In this document: positions 1 to 12,399 of the stretch, one piece after another
How positions within the stretch are numbered: the stretch's first letter is position 1
How the letters are laid out: each line of letters opens with the position of its first letter
NCBI RefSeq assembly: GCF_029168945.1
Contig: NC_083605.1
Span: 35,167,280 to 35,231,279, forward strand
Length of the DNA: 64,000 nucleotides
Source of the DNA: Cannabis sativa
Taxonomy: Eukaryota > Streptophyta > Magnoliopsida > Rosales > Cannabaceae
Direction of reading: 5' to 3'
Program-made: the position numbers and the translations under genes
Notes under the pieces: model-generated
The model's database searches: none
The model's input: the letters and a program-made list of their open reading frames with translations, nothing else
What the model was told of the DNA's origin: nothing

Positions 1-303
1 AAATATTATATATATGAATGTCCAAATCATCCAAATCAGTGTATTAATTATCACCATAAATGTTTAGTTTCTCATTATTCTACTTATATTTTTGTATAAA
101 TAGAGGTTCGCCTCATTGGAATAAATTACTAAGAATTCTCATTCTGTTTCTCTTTCTCTTTTATCATCATTTTATCATCTATTTTATATTATTCATAATT
201 ATTTTATAACACGTTATCAGCACAAATCTCTGCCCAAGCCCCAAGATAAATATTTTGTTAAAGTTATTAAGTTGTTTCAAGGTCACGATACACTAAATAT
301 ATA
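1..303 (+). mobile_element. Ty1/copia-type LTR end plus primer-binding region (fragment)
   Basis: The segment has an LTR-promoter look: a TATA box (TATAAATA, 95-102), then a pyrimidine-rich leader, then an LTR-like 3' end TTATAACA at about 211. Directly after it comes CGTTATCAGCAC, the primer-binding motif that follows the LTR in many plant copia elements. The left part lies outside the window. The internal region stops at 303, where the next LTR element has inserted, and no copia gag or pol is recognisable after that element. The family call rests on the LTR-end and primer-site motif only. Confidence 0.55.
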
Positions 304-1902
304 TGTTAGAGATATTATTACAATAGAAGAAAATCAAGACATTACAACTCTATTGCAATATAATACAAGGATCAACAAAGAGATTAAATAAATGTTACAA
401 TACATAATATACAATATATATATATACACTATATATATGTATTATATATAAGAAAGGTAGAAGAAGATATACATATAAATATATATGTATACACTCACTC
501 ACAACCTTAAGTGAAGAATAGTGGGGATCACCATGACTTGAACAAGGTTTTACACCTTTGTCCAAAAGCTTATTTCCCCTACCTTTAAGCACTAAGGGCC
601 CGTTTGGTATGCAAGACTGGATTGGATTAGACAGTCTAATTTGTCCAATCCAGTGTTTGGTTATGTTAGAAGTCTGAATAACTAATCTAGCTAACCTCAT
701 CTGTCTGGGATTATTTATCCCATCCAACAGGGTGGGATAAATAATTCCATGCAGGTGAGATTTTTTTTTATCATTTTTTTTAATTTTAATTTTATTAATA
801 TATTTTAAATTTAATAAGAATTTAAAGGAAATAATTATCACACATTTATTTATACATTTTTTTATCAAAAATTTATTCATTAAAATTAGTGAAAATATAT
901 AATTTTGAATTATTACACATAAGTTTTCAAAATTTAGAATATTATTATTTGAACAATAGTTACTTAAATTGATTCTAAGTAAAACAATATGACAATAAAT
1001 TATATATTATTTTTAAATTACTAGAAAATTTATGTAAATATTTTAAAAAAATAATAATTATATTAAATTAGTGTTTAAGATAAATAATTTTATTTATTGA
1101 AATATTTTTATTTTATTATTTTAATTATTTATTAAATAAAAAATATGATAAAATGTTTTATTATATATTTATGATAAATAGTTAATTATATAAGATATAT
1201 TATTTTTTTGCTACGAATTATTTATTTTTATTTATTTATTATTATATATTTAATTTTAATTTATTATTATACATTTTTATTTTAATTTAAGTTTTTCTTT
1301 TTCTAAAAGGAAATAAATAAAATAGTCCAGCCTATTCTTAAGCCAAACACAAGATTACTTTCAGCATAATCTAATCTTGTCCAGTCCAATCCAATCCTCT
1401 TCAGTCCAATCCAGTCTAATCCTGCGTACCAAACAGGCCCTAAGGGAACTCTCATGAAAATAGCTTTGAGAATTATCAAGCCTTATAGGGTTTCCTAACA
1501 AAGTGTTTTCTTGATAGAAAACTTTTTCATTCTCAAATGAGTACCAAAGACCTCCTTTTATAATGTTTAGGTGATCATACTTAGAATTCAAACACCCCAT
1601 CTCATTCTCTCATATAATGAGCATTAATATAATTGTAACAACTATATTTCATACCATTTGAATCCTATCATCAAATTGTATAACAACCCTTATATTACAC
1701 TAATAATGTGTGATCAATATATGAGTTACAAGTGATAACAAATTGTAACTCCTCTCCAAGTTACAACATGTAGGTTACAAAAGTGTATGTTAAATTCATA
1801 GGTTACACATTTATTTACCATACATTTAATGTATATTATTCACATAATAATATATTGACCACATTTTAATCTATACTTATTATATTATAAAATAATATAA
1901 CA
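304..1902 (-). repeat. 3' LTR of the non-coding LTR element (interrupted)
   Basis: It matches 4495-10453 closely once the insertion at 596-1440 is removed, for example the shared block with GTGGGGATCACCATGACTTG (521-540 and 9932-9951). The boundaries are TG..CA-type ends, with the 5-bp duplication outside. Confidence 0.8.
596..1440. mobile_element. PIF/Harbinger-like MITE inside the 3' LTR
   Basis: An 845-bp AT-rich, non-coding insertion with imperfect terminal inverted repeats: it begins GGGCCCGTTTGGTATGCA and the reverse complement of its end begins GGGCCTGTTTGGTACGCA. It is flanked by TAA on both sides (593-595, 1441-1443). The sister LTR at about 9997-10010 shows the empty site, CACTAAGGAAACTC. 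A 3-bp TAA duplication with GGGCC termini fits Harbinger/Tourist-type MITEs. No transposase is present. Confidence 0.8.
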
Positions 1903-4494
1903 ATTCTCCACTAGATTAAAATGTGTGACACACTTGTAACATTTATTTAATCAATCAAAATATTATATAAAAATATAACATTTCCCCACTTTGATTGAAT
2001 AAATACACACTTTCAAAGAAGTCTTGCTTAGGTGCATTAGGTAAAATGTCTTTCGACTTGAATCTTACCTTAGTGTAGTTACCACAAAATTTGATGAGAT
2101 TATGGTTACCGTAGCATTGAACCACTATTCTTTTAGTACAAACCGGTGATAACACACACACCATTGCTAATGCTCACTTGAGACTGCATGTCTCACTCTT
2201 GCACCGTTAATGGCCATGTGCGAAATTCTATCATGGACTCTCTAGAGAATACTCCCAATTCTCATAAGAAGCGGCACCAACTCTAATCCATATAGGTGAA
2301 GTTTTAATGTTTCATCACTCTTTAGACATTTTTTAAGCTTAAGCTCCATTAAAAAATCTTTTGATTTTAACCTTTAATTTTCACAACATGTACTCATCCA
2401 TAGATGGGACAATTGAGTATCATATTCACTCTATTGACTTGTTATTACCTATTGAACTTAAGATTAGATTTTTACTAGTTTTAAGATAGGTTACCATCAA
2501 TGAGAAAAATACTAAGGGAGTTTAGGTCTCATCCCTCGAAAATTCATGCTTTAATCTTGTACGGAGATTAAGCGATTTGTTATAACATCTCACTATTGAT
2601 TCCATGTGAATCATGCATGCCAAAATATAGTGTTCACTTTGTGACCACTTTTCTCCTTAAGTACTTAAGCTTTAAAAATTCAATCATAAAAGATTAATTT
2701 TCACACAACTCAAATTCTCAATAATTTTGATACCAATTAAACACTAATTTAGACACCAAACATGTTTAAATTACACTTTATTTTGAGATAACAAGCATGT
2801 TTCGAAAATACACATTTTAGTTTTAGACACTAAGTATGTCTAAACTTTCTCATATTGGAGTATGCACCCCCACACTTTTACATTTTATTATCAAGATAAT
2901 ATCTTAATTGTAAAATATAGAAGACCACTTTGTCTCTATAATTTTTTTTTTTAAAATTTAATTTCTTTCTTGAAAATATTTTCACCAAAATTTGAAACCA
3001 AAATATGTCAAAATTTTCTCATATGCACATAGCCGAAATTGATTTATAATTTCAATTCAAAATTAAATAAATTAATAATAATGTCTCAACACACTTTGAT
3101 TAAATTTGTGGCTCACCCCCACATTTTTAACACAAAGTAAAATTTTAAATTCACTTTAAAATAAAGTCTTTCCATTTAATCTCAACATAAATTATCATGA
3201 ATCTTTTGAGATGACATGATAATTTTTCAAAATACCACTTTTGTGTATTTTTTTTTTCTCTTAATTAAAATGACTTTTAAGGTCACTTTGAAAAATACCA
3301 TTTGATATTTTTAGTTTTCTCAAAAACTAAATATCAAACTCACATTACCACTTACAAAATAATGTTATTATTTTTACCCATAATTTTAAGATTATCTCTT
3401 CATTAAGATTAATCCAAAATTATACCAAACTTAATAAAATTCTTATCAATTTTGTTCACCACTTTGATTATTTAAGATTCAAAATTGTTTCTCCAATTTT
3501 GTTATCTTTTCATAATTTTTGAATCTACATTGATTCATTTTATTTGAGTCTCAAATTGCTCTTCTAATTTATGACTCATTTCACAAGTTGGATCCACTAT
3601 AATCTTAATTGTTCTTGCTTATGACAATGCAATTATGCAAGTCCAATAAAAGTGTAACTCTCATAGTTTATTTTTTTTTATCTTATAAAATGAGATAATT
3701 ATTACTTTAAATTCTCAAAGAATGTAACTTCTTACAAGTTACAATTTCTTTTCTCAAAATTACTATTGAAAAAGAATTTCAAATTCTCTTTATTCACAGT
3801 ATATATGATAATAATCTTCACGTCAATATTAATAAACATTATTATATTACTATCAACATTATTATCATATAGATTATATAATTTGTAAATTAATGTACAA
3901 AATTAATATATAACTCCTATGCATGAATTATAACTCTCAAATAATAATTATAAGCCAACTAATATAATATATATGTTACTAATCGATATCTCATATATAA
4001 CCATACACATAATATCAATATTAAATTCACAATACATATCTTACATATCTCAAATACATATAACATATATACTTTAATATACATATATATTATATATACA
4101 TATTATATATTAATTACACAACTATATATGTTACATACCTCACACATATATAACATATATATATACACATATAATATGTATTATCTATGCATGTCTCATA
4201 TAAATACATAGAAAATAATTATTTCTACATATTTATTATCACAATACATATGTATATTATATTATGCTCATCATATATATAATAGACATAACTCATATTC
4301 ATGTTATATAATATATATCTCACATATATATATATATCATATGTATATATGACTATCATACAAAATAGTAAATCACATAATATGCACCACCATGCTCACC
4401 CATGCATGAATAATTTTCACATAAAATCTCTTATCTTTGTATTCTCAAAATCTTGATTTATCTCCTCTTCTATTGAAAAGGGATAGCTTTTGAT
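1903..4494 (-). other. Non-coding interior of the LTR element
   Basis: This is 2.6 kb of AT-rich sequence with no credible reading frame on either strand. The left edge holds the polypurine stretch for minus-strand reading (CTCCAC on the plus strand near 1906-1911). The right part (about 3780-4380) is almost pure A/T with many TATA-like tracts. No gag, protease, reverse transcriptase or integrase motif is visible. Confidence 0.6.
4480..4494 (-). promoter_or_regulatory. Degenerate initiator-Met tRNA primer-binding site
   Basis: Read on the minus strand, the bases next to the right LTR are ATCAAAAGCTATCC. This resembles the usual plant TATCAGAGC primer site with substitutions, and it supports minus orientation of the 304-10453 element. 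Confidence 0.45.
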
Positions 4495-4744
4495 TCTTAG
4501 AAATATATTTACAATGGAAGAAAATCAAGACATTACAACTTTATTGCAATATAATACAAGGATCAACAAAGAGATTAAGTAAATGTTACAATACATAATA
4601 TACAATATATATACACTATATATTATACATAAGAAAGCTAGAAGAAGATACATATACACTAAAAAAAACTGTTACTTTTAGTAATAACTTTATAGTCACA
4701 ACATAAATTTTTTGTGACTAAATGTGACTTTTAGTCATAACAAA

Positions 4745-7700
4745 TTTTTTTTTTTTTGATGAATAAGAATCATTGTATTGCTCATCCAAAACATTACATT
4801 TTACAATTTACATCACAATCCTCAATCCTATCTCTTATCTGCCTTAGTAATCTACTGTAGGTAATTTGCTTTCAATTAATCTATACAATTCAAACTCAAT
4901 CAATACATACAAAGTCAATCTAGTTAATTTCCTAATAACCAGTGCTTATCATCATCCGTGAGCTTGTTAGGCAGCCCCAAGATTCTGAGCTTACTCTCTT
5001 GTTGGACCCGTTGAATGATGACTCTTGTGTGCCACAATTTTTGATGCCAAAATACATCATTTCTGGCTTTCCAGATGTGGTATACCAGCCCAGCAAGAGC
5101 AGTTTTCAAGACACTCCTTCGAGCAGTAGACAATGTTTTGTTCTTGCTGAAACTCTTTGCTAGCTGTTGCATATTTGTGGTTGCTGATCTCCATTGCAGC
5201 CAGATCTTTATCCCTTGTAAACAACTTCGGCTATACTCACAGTCAAAGAACAAGTGATTGCTTGTTTCCTCTTTTTGTCCACAAAGTAAACATGTCGAAT
5301 CGATTGTTGTGTTGTATTTGCCTATCCTTTCTTTGGTGTTCAATCTTCCCCAAAACACAAGCCAAAGAATAAACTTGTGTTTGGGAATGATGAATCTATC
5401 CCAAACAATCTTGGACCAAGAGGTTTTATCCCTGCCTTCAAAAAGAATTTGATAAGTGTGCTGAATTGTATGCCTCTGCTGTACAAAACCAGCAACATCC
5501 ACCTTTTGCTTCAACCTGTTCTTCACTCCTATAATTTTTTTCCATGACCAACAGCAATCCTTAGGTGGTTCATAGTCCCACCAACTACCATGCTTTAAAT
5601 ATACATTATGAATCCACTTAACAAAGAGGCAATCTTTCTTACTTGCTATGTCCCAAACATACCTTCCCATAGCTGCAATATTCCATTCTTTGATGTTTCG
5701 AAATCCAAGCCCTCCTGCAGATTTGGTTTGACAGATATTGTCCCAAGCAACCAAGCCAGGACTTGAAGTCTCTTGTGTGCCTTTCCATAAGAAAGATCTA
5801 CATACAACTTCAATGTCTTTCAACAACTTCTTTGGTAAGATAGAGATTTGAGCCCAATAAGTGTGAATGGCCAACAGGACAGAATTAATCAATGTTGTTC
5901 TCCCCATATAAGACAAGTTCCTAGAACTCCACATCCGAATCCTTCCTGTCATTTTTTCCAGCAGCTCCTGACATTCTCCTCTAGAAAGCCTTTTAGAGCA
6001 AATGGGAATTCCCAAATATCTAAAAGGCAGTGTGCTTCTAGAGAAGTTTGATGCTTCTAAGATCCGATTCACCTCCAATTCTGGCATCCCTGAACAATAC
6101 ACTGAGGTCTTCTGAACATTAGGCTCCAATCCAGAAGTGGAAGAGAAAAGCTTCAAACCTTGGAGCATGAGCATAACTGTGATAAAATCACCATTGCAAA
6201 ACACCAATAAGTCATCTGCAAAACAAAGATGATTCAGTTTGAGGCCTGTACACCTGTCATGGAACTTGAATCCTGGCCATTCCCCAATCTTCTTAAAAAT
6301 TCGAGACAAGTACTCCATGCCAAGGACAAAAAGAAGAGGGGACATGGGATCTCCTTGTCTGAGCCCTCTCTTTGCTTCAAAAAATCCACACATAGAGCCA
6401 TTAAGGAGAAGAGAAAACTTTGGTGTCCTAATACAATTCATAATTAGTTGGATGAACTGAATAGGGAAACCAAAAGCAACTAACATCTCCTCCATGAAAT
6501 CCCAATCCACTGTATCATATGCCTTCCTTAGATCAATCTTGATCATACAACTAGGCTTGCAATTTTTCCTTCCATAGAGCCTTACAAGGTCCTGACATAC
6601 CAATATATTATGTGCTATATATCTCCCATGAACAAAGCCACCTTGGTTCTCTGCAATAAGATCAGGAAGAATTTTCCTAAGTCTATTACAGATCACCTTA
6701 GTAGCTATCTTGTACAATACATTACAACAGGAGATAGGTCTAAAATCAGCTACACTTTTGGGACAAACCGATTTAGGGATGAGTGTAATGGTAGTGGCAT
6801 TTATCTCCTTAAGTATTTTCCCAGAATTCAAGAAAGATAATACAGCCTCCTCAGTGTCTTTACCAACAATTTGCCAGCAATCTTGGTAAAAGGCACTACC
6901 AAAGCCATCGGGTCCTGGAGCCTTGTTCCCAGGAATCGAAAATGCAGCAGCTTTTACCTCTTCAGCAGTATAAGGAGTAGAGAGAATCTCATGATGAACT
7001 TGAGTAAGTTTAGGCCCCAAGTTAACAATAGACTGGTGAACATGTCTCCTGTTAGGCAAAGACTTCCCTAACAATCCCATATAATAGTCTAAAAAAGCTT
7101 TTTGAACCCCCTCGGGATTATCTCTCCAAATCCCAGCTTCATCTTCAATGGAAAAAAATTTATTTTGTATCCTTCTAGCTTTCAATGAAGCATGAAACAT
7201 TGCTGAATTTTCATCTCCATATTTAGCCCAATCAAGCTTAGCTTTTTGAGTAATAAAAAGGGAATAAGCTTTGTGTACCTCTGTGTAATGATGATGAGCT
7301 CTATGTTCCTCTTCTATCAAATCCATGTTCATCGGGTCCATGTTTAATCTTGTTTGTACATCCTCAAGAGCTAACTTGGCTGCTATGTCCTCCTTGTGAA
7401 CTTCCGAAAATCCCTCTTTGTTCAACTTCCTTAACACTTCTTTCAATCTCCTCAACTTACTGACTACTTGATACATCTTTGACCCCAGAATTCCAGGACG
7501 CCAAGACTCAGCCACCAGATTCTCGAATTGAGGAGCAAGCTTCCACATATTGAAATATCTGAATGGCTTCCTCCCTGTGTTGCAATCTTTGTAAATAGAG
7601 ACCAAGATGGGAGAGTGATCAAATGACAATTCAGGCAAGAAAACCGCTTCTGAGCTAGAGAAAAAATTCATCCAACAAGGATTGATCATTGCTCGATCAA

Positions 7701-9632
7701 TTTTTGAATAAATTCTCTCCTCTGGCTTTTGTTTGTTATTCCAGGTGAAAAATGCCCCAGAATATTTCAGATCTTCAAGGTTGCATTATGAAATACAATC
7801 CTTAAATCTCTGAGAAGGTATAGCATGAGCTCTTCTACCAATTCTCTCATTCGCAAGGAGAATCTCATTAAAATCTCCCCACACCAGCCATGGATCTGCA
7901 ATGTTAGTGGCCAAGCCCTCCAATTCAGCCCATAATTCATCCCTTCTTTGTTCATCATTAAAGCCATACACACAAGTAACTTGAAATTTCCCCCCTCTCT
8001 GTTTCGGAATAACAGTACAATGTATAAGTTGACTCGTGCAAAGACCAATGTCAACAGAGTAAACATTTGGTTGCCAAGCAACTATTATTCTCCCTTTATC
8101 AAGCCAAGGGTTATTATTTGTGAAACACCAACCTTGAAAAAGACTTGTATACAACTCACCCATATTCTTATTCTTAACTTTAGTTTCTAGGAGGCTAACA
8201 AACCCAACTTGCTTAGAATAAATCATATGCCTGATTTCATTGTGTTTTTGATGGTTGTTAATCCCCCTAACATTCCAACATAGCAATCTATCCATTGGAA
8301 GTAGAGGGCTCTCCCTCTGTCCCATAATAGCTTCTCCTTGCTCATTCTCACTGTCCAACTGTTGAAACCTGTTGCAAACTTCAGTTGTCTCTGGTTCCTG
8401 CTCATTTGTGTTCTTCATACTCACTTTTTTGCCTTTCAAAACCTTTTGAAATCCATCTGCATCCTTCTCAGCCAGTTTGATAACTTGTTGTTTCTTTGGA
8501 GCCCAAACTAATTTTCCTTGGTCCTTCTTGCTCTCCGCCTTCCTACAAGCATTGGTGCTATGTCCAATCCCAGAGCAATTATAACAAACTAGAGGAATCC
8601 ATTCATATTTAACTTCTAATTCCACCTCATGATCATGTTCATCAATGAAAGATATGGTACTAGGAAAAGTTTGTGCCAAACTAACCTGAATTAGTATCCT
8701 CGGATATTGCAATCGATCTCTATTCTTTGTTATGCCATCCACCTGCAAAGGCTCCCCAATTTGTGCCACTATTTTGAAAAGAGATGTCTCTCCCCAATAT
8801 TTGATATCCAAGCCTTTCAATTGCACCCAGGTTGGAACTGAAGTCACTTCTTCCTTTGTGAAATCATCAATAGGATTCCATGGTTTCATAACCATAGGTT
8901 TCCTATCAAAAAACACATAACCTTGTTGCAGCACCTTATCACGTTGTTCCAAGTTTTGAAACCGGATTATGAAAATTCCTTTAGCAAGCATTCCCACCTT
9001 CACTACCATATCCTTCCATAGCCGCTTAGCAAAGCCCTCAAGAATAGAAATTGGGGGATTAGCCCCAATTACATAACAAACCAGAGACGGCTGCCAATAA
9101 TTCACCTCATCCTCTATATCAGCAAAATGTATTTTAACTTTTGAAGTTGCAGGTCTTACCTCAGGTTGCTGAACAGAGTTAGCGAAACTAGTGTTGAGAT
9201 TTCGAACAATACCAGAATGCAGAATCGGGGGAGAAATCTTCTTCCCAGAGTTGACATCCTGAGTTGTTCGATTAGCTACCTGTAACCAATCTGAGAAATC
9301 GTGTCTGATTTCACTTCGCCTCTGAAATAGGGCTTCCGTCTCTTCAGGCGAGTAAATCTTCCCAGCAAGACACTGTTCCATTGCCTCAGAACACTGTTCC
9401 ATTGATTGCTCAATCTGTTCATCCTGTAAATCCTCCTCTGCTATCTCTAATTCCTTTACTCCAAGCACTGCATGCATGGATATGGTCTTAATAACCCTAT
9501 CCGAAGATGTAGGCCCCGTCTTCTTCCCTTTCGAATTCCCCTTCCCAGCCATTTTCCCCCTTCTTGCCATAGCTTCGGTGAACCCCGAAAAGAGAGAGAA
9601 TTTCTGGAAAAAAGTTTATTAAGTTTCTTTTT
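4745..9632 (-). mobile_element. Nearly complete LINE (L1-like), minus strand
   Basis: The element ends in a 13-base poly-T on the plus strand (4745-4757), which is the poly-A tail of a minus-strand LINE. It is flanked by an 11-bp target duplication GTCATAACAAA (4734-4744 and 9633-9643). It inserted in the CACTA element; the homologous copy near 62020 shows the uninterrupted sequence. Length is 4.9 kb, with a 62-bp 5' leader and a roughly 180-bp 3' tail region. Confidence 0.9.
4924..9570 (-). pseudogene. LINE ORF1-ORF2 in one frame, with one internal stop
   Basis: Two long frames (9570-7786, 594 aa; 7689-4924, 921 aa) lie in the same reading frame. They are separated by a TAA at 7788-7786, and translation continues sensibly on both sides of it. 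In order: a basic N-terminus; a DUF4283-like RNA-binding region; a CCHC knuckle (CYNCSGIGHSTNAC); the start of an APE-type endonuclease (LCWNVRG, then LVWGDFNEIL); then, after the stop, endonuclease completion (SFDHSPI), reverse transcriptase with FADD, and a C-terminal zf-RVT region (CLLCGQKEETSNHLF). No RNase H domain follows. The stop falls inside the endonuclease and disables it. A CAA-to-TAA change is the simplest explanation (inference). Fusion of gag-like ORF1 with ORF2 is unlike the classical two-ORF plant L1 layout. Confidence 0.85.
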
Positions 9633-10453
9633 GTCATAACAAAAAATTACTTGTGACTAAAACATAGTATTTAGTTACAAGTTGTCACTAATTTAGTTTT
9701 AGCCACAATAAATATTGTGACTAAAAATACATTTAGTCACAACAAATTGCAATTTTTGCGACTAATACTTTTAGCCACGGACCTTTTAGTCACAACACAA
9801 TAATGATAATTCATAATTAGCCACAACTTTTTTATCTTTAGTCACAAATTCTGTTGTGACTAAAAGTAAAATTTTTTGTAGTGATATATAATTATATGTA
9901 TACACTCACTCACAACCTTAAGTGAAGAATAGTGGGGATCACCATGACTTGAACAAGGTTTTACACCTTTGTCCAAAAGCTTATTTTTCCTATCTCTAAG
10001 CACTAAGGAAACTCTCATAGAAATAGCTTTGAGAATTATCAAGCCTTTTAGGATTTTCTAACAAAGTACTTTCTTGATAGAAAACTTTTTATTCTCAAAT
10101 GAGCACCAAAGACCTCCTTTTATAATGTTTAGGTGATCACACTTAGAATTCAAACATCCCATCTCATTTCTCTCATATAATGAGCATTAATATAATTGTA
10201 ACAACTATATTTCATACCATTTGAATCCTATCATCAAATTGTGTAACAACCCTTTTATTACACTAATAATGTGTGATCAATACATGAGTTACAAGTGATA
10301 ACAAATTGTAACTCATCTCCAAGTCACAACATGTAGGTTACAGAAGTGTAGGTTAATTATTTATTTACCATACACTTAATATATATACTATTCACATAAT
10401 AATATATTATCACATTTTAATCTATACTTATTATATTATAAAATAATATAACA

Positions 10454-12394
10454 ATATATATACTCATTTGACTGAAATAATTTTAAGAACACTTTTTTCT
10501 TTTTCTTTTTTATCTATATCCATATATTATATATGTATGCATATATTCTTCTTCTCATATGTCTATTATTGAATTTATATACATTATGTATTCTTATTAT
10601 TTACATTATTTACAATATATTTTGTGCCTATGATATAATAGAGAAAATATATATAAATTATACATATATCCAAAAAATTATGCATTCTCAATAAAATCTT
10701 GCATATATCCTAAAAATCTTGTAAACATGTCATATAATTGACTGAAAATAATAAAAGAGATGAATACATATATTTATATATATATTTTTATATTCTTTGA
10801 TGACAATGAAAAATAATCTAATATCGATATAGAATTGAGCAAATATTTCCTTGTTCAAATATTTTATATTTGTCAAAAATATTATATTTATGTGAATACA
10901 ACTAAAGAATCATTGAAATAATTATTATTGATGCAATTTTATAGTGAATTTTGAATACCCAAAAGAATTTCAAGAATATTGCATTGAAACATCAAAGTAT
11001 AGGAATTACGATGAACATGATTAATCTTATTTAAAAACATAAGACATGTATTTCTTGTTCATCATTTACTGGACAGAATGATAGGAGTTGAATTCATTTA
11101 ATTTTAAAGTGTGTTCTATTATATATGATATTTATGTTATTATATATGTGTATTATTATTACTTACAATATTTATATTAGAAACTGTAAAATTTATATTA
11201 TATGATGACATATTAAATATATATTATTCAATATCAGCTTTTGCATACATCTTCACGATTATGCAAAAATTATATTCATATATTCTTTGAAATATTGTAA
11301 AAAAAATTACTAAATAATTTCTTATATTTTTATGGATAAACAAATTTTTAAGAAAGTTATAATTATGTTCTATTTGTTCAACGTCATTTTTTTTTGAAGT
11401 AAATATAATAATTTTAGATAATCAAAAATACTATTTACTCTTGAAATATTTTTAGAAGAAATTAAAATTAAAATGAAATACACACATAATCAAAGTGCAT
11501 GGAATAAATATTTTATGTGTAAAAAAATAAAATGGTCACATACATACCTGTAGAACAAACACATTTATAATAAAGGTAAAAATATATTTGACTATTGGAT
11601 AGAATGTGAATTGTACACATATTTTAATATATAACAAATTTATTGTACATTTAGAATATTTAAATATCATTCTATGAAGAGAATGAATAAACATGAAATA
11701 GAATATAAATTTTACATATATTAGTAGTACCAAAAGCAAATTAATATATACTTATTTTATTATTTCTTAAAATTAATGATTTCAAACTGTTAACTCACAT
11801 TTTTGTTGACAATAAATAAAGCCTTATAAATTAACAACTAACTATTTATAATTAATAAATATATATTAGACACTAAGAATTACGTGATTTTGTAGTTAAA
11901 ATCTACATACTCCACGAGTCATTATTTTTGAGTATTTTCTGGTAATATGTTTAGCTTACAAGAAAATTACTATGAATATTCACTCAATCTTATAAGGTCT
12001 TTCCTTTTCAAAATGATCCATCCCTTTCCCTTTAGATTCTGTCCCTATTTATAGGTTTTTTAGGGATGCCAGTAATTTCCCTTTTGATCTTATCTAGGTA
12101 ACTGCTCATAAAACGTGGATAATCCCTAGGTTTCATATTTACAATATATGAATAAAATAAAATAACCATTTAATAACCGCTTTTTGATTTTGTCAGGAAA
12201 TAGTCTTTTATTGTCGAGGTAACACATTCCAACTATGGCTCGTAACAGTGTTCAGAAATAGTTGGTCATATTCTGCGAGACGCTAGTTAAGATATTTATC
12301 CTCGCTATAGCCTTTCACGGCAACTTTTGGACTAGTCTTTTGAGATTCTAAGATAAGTTGCACTTTTTTTATTTCCATACTCACGAGTGTGTAG
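10454..12394. other. AT-rich sequence without genes
   Basis: About 1.9 kb. 10454-11880 is extremely A/T-rich with no credible frame and may include the remainder of the copia fragment at 1-303. From about 11880 the composition is more balanced and resembles low-copy intergenic DNA. I see no coding or RNA feature. Confidence 0.5.
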
Positions 12395-12399
12395 GTCAA

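Larger units (their letters stand above)
4657..9883. mobile_element. CACTA-type non-autonomous element, split by a LINE
   Basis: It starts CACTAAAAAAA and ends TTTTTTGTAGTG, and is flanked by the 3-bp duplication ATA (4654-4656, 9884-9886), which is the CACTA (En/Spm) signature. Without the LINE and one copy of the LINE duplication the element is about 328 bp and non-coding, built of repeated inverted TTTTAGTCACAA / TTGTGACTAAA units. A related, LINE-free copy lies at about 61951-62265. Confidence 0.85.
304..10453 (-). mobile_element. Non-coding LTR retrotransposon, minus strand, with nested insertions
   Basis: Two homologous terminal blocks (304-1902 and 4495-10453) flank a 2.6-kb internal region, and the whole is bordered by the 5-bp direct repeat ATATA (299-303 and 10454-10458). 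Read on the minus strand, the LTR starts TGTTATATT and ends CTCTAACA, a polypurine stretch (GTGGAGAAT) lies next to the left LTR, and an initiator-Met-like primer site lies next to the right one. This fixes the orientation as minus. No gag or pol frame survives, so the element is non-autonomous or decayed. Without later insertions each LTR is about 0.73-0.75 kb. Both LTRs were later hit by DNA transposons. Confidence 0.8.
4495..10453 (-). repeat. 5' LTR of the non-coding LTR element (interrupted by CACTA plus LINE)
   Basis: This is the partner of the LTR at 304-1902. It is continuous from 4495 to 4656 and from 9884 to 10453; the 5.2 kb between are a later insertion. It lacks the Harbinger-like MITE of the other LTR. 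Confidence 0.8.

Noticed and set aside
395..880. 161-codon minus-strand frame
   Set aside because: It runs across the boundary of an LTR and an inserted MITE, in low-complexity A/T sequence.
1955..2164. 69-codon minus-strand frame in the LTR element's interior as a copia pol remnant
   Set aside because: No match to gag, integrase, reverse transcriptase or RNase H motifs; it is probably chance.
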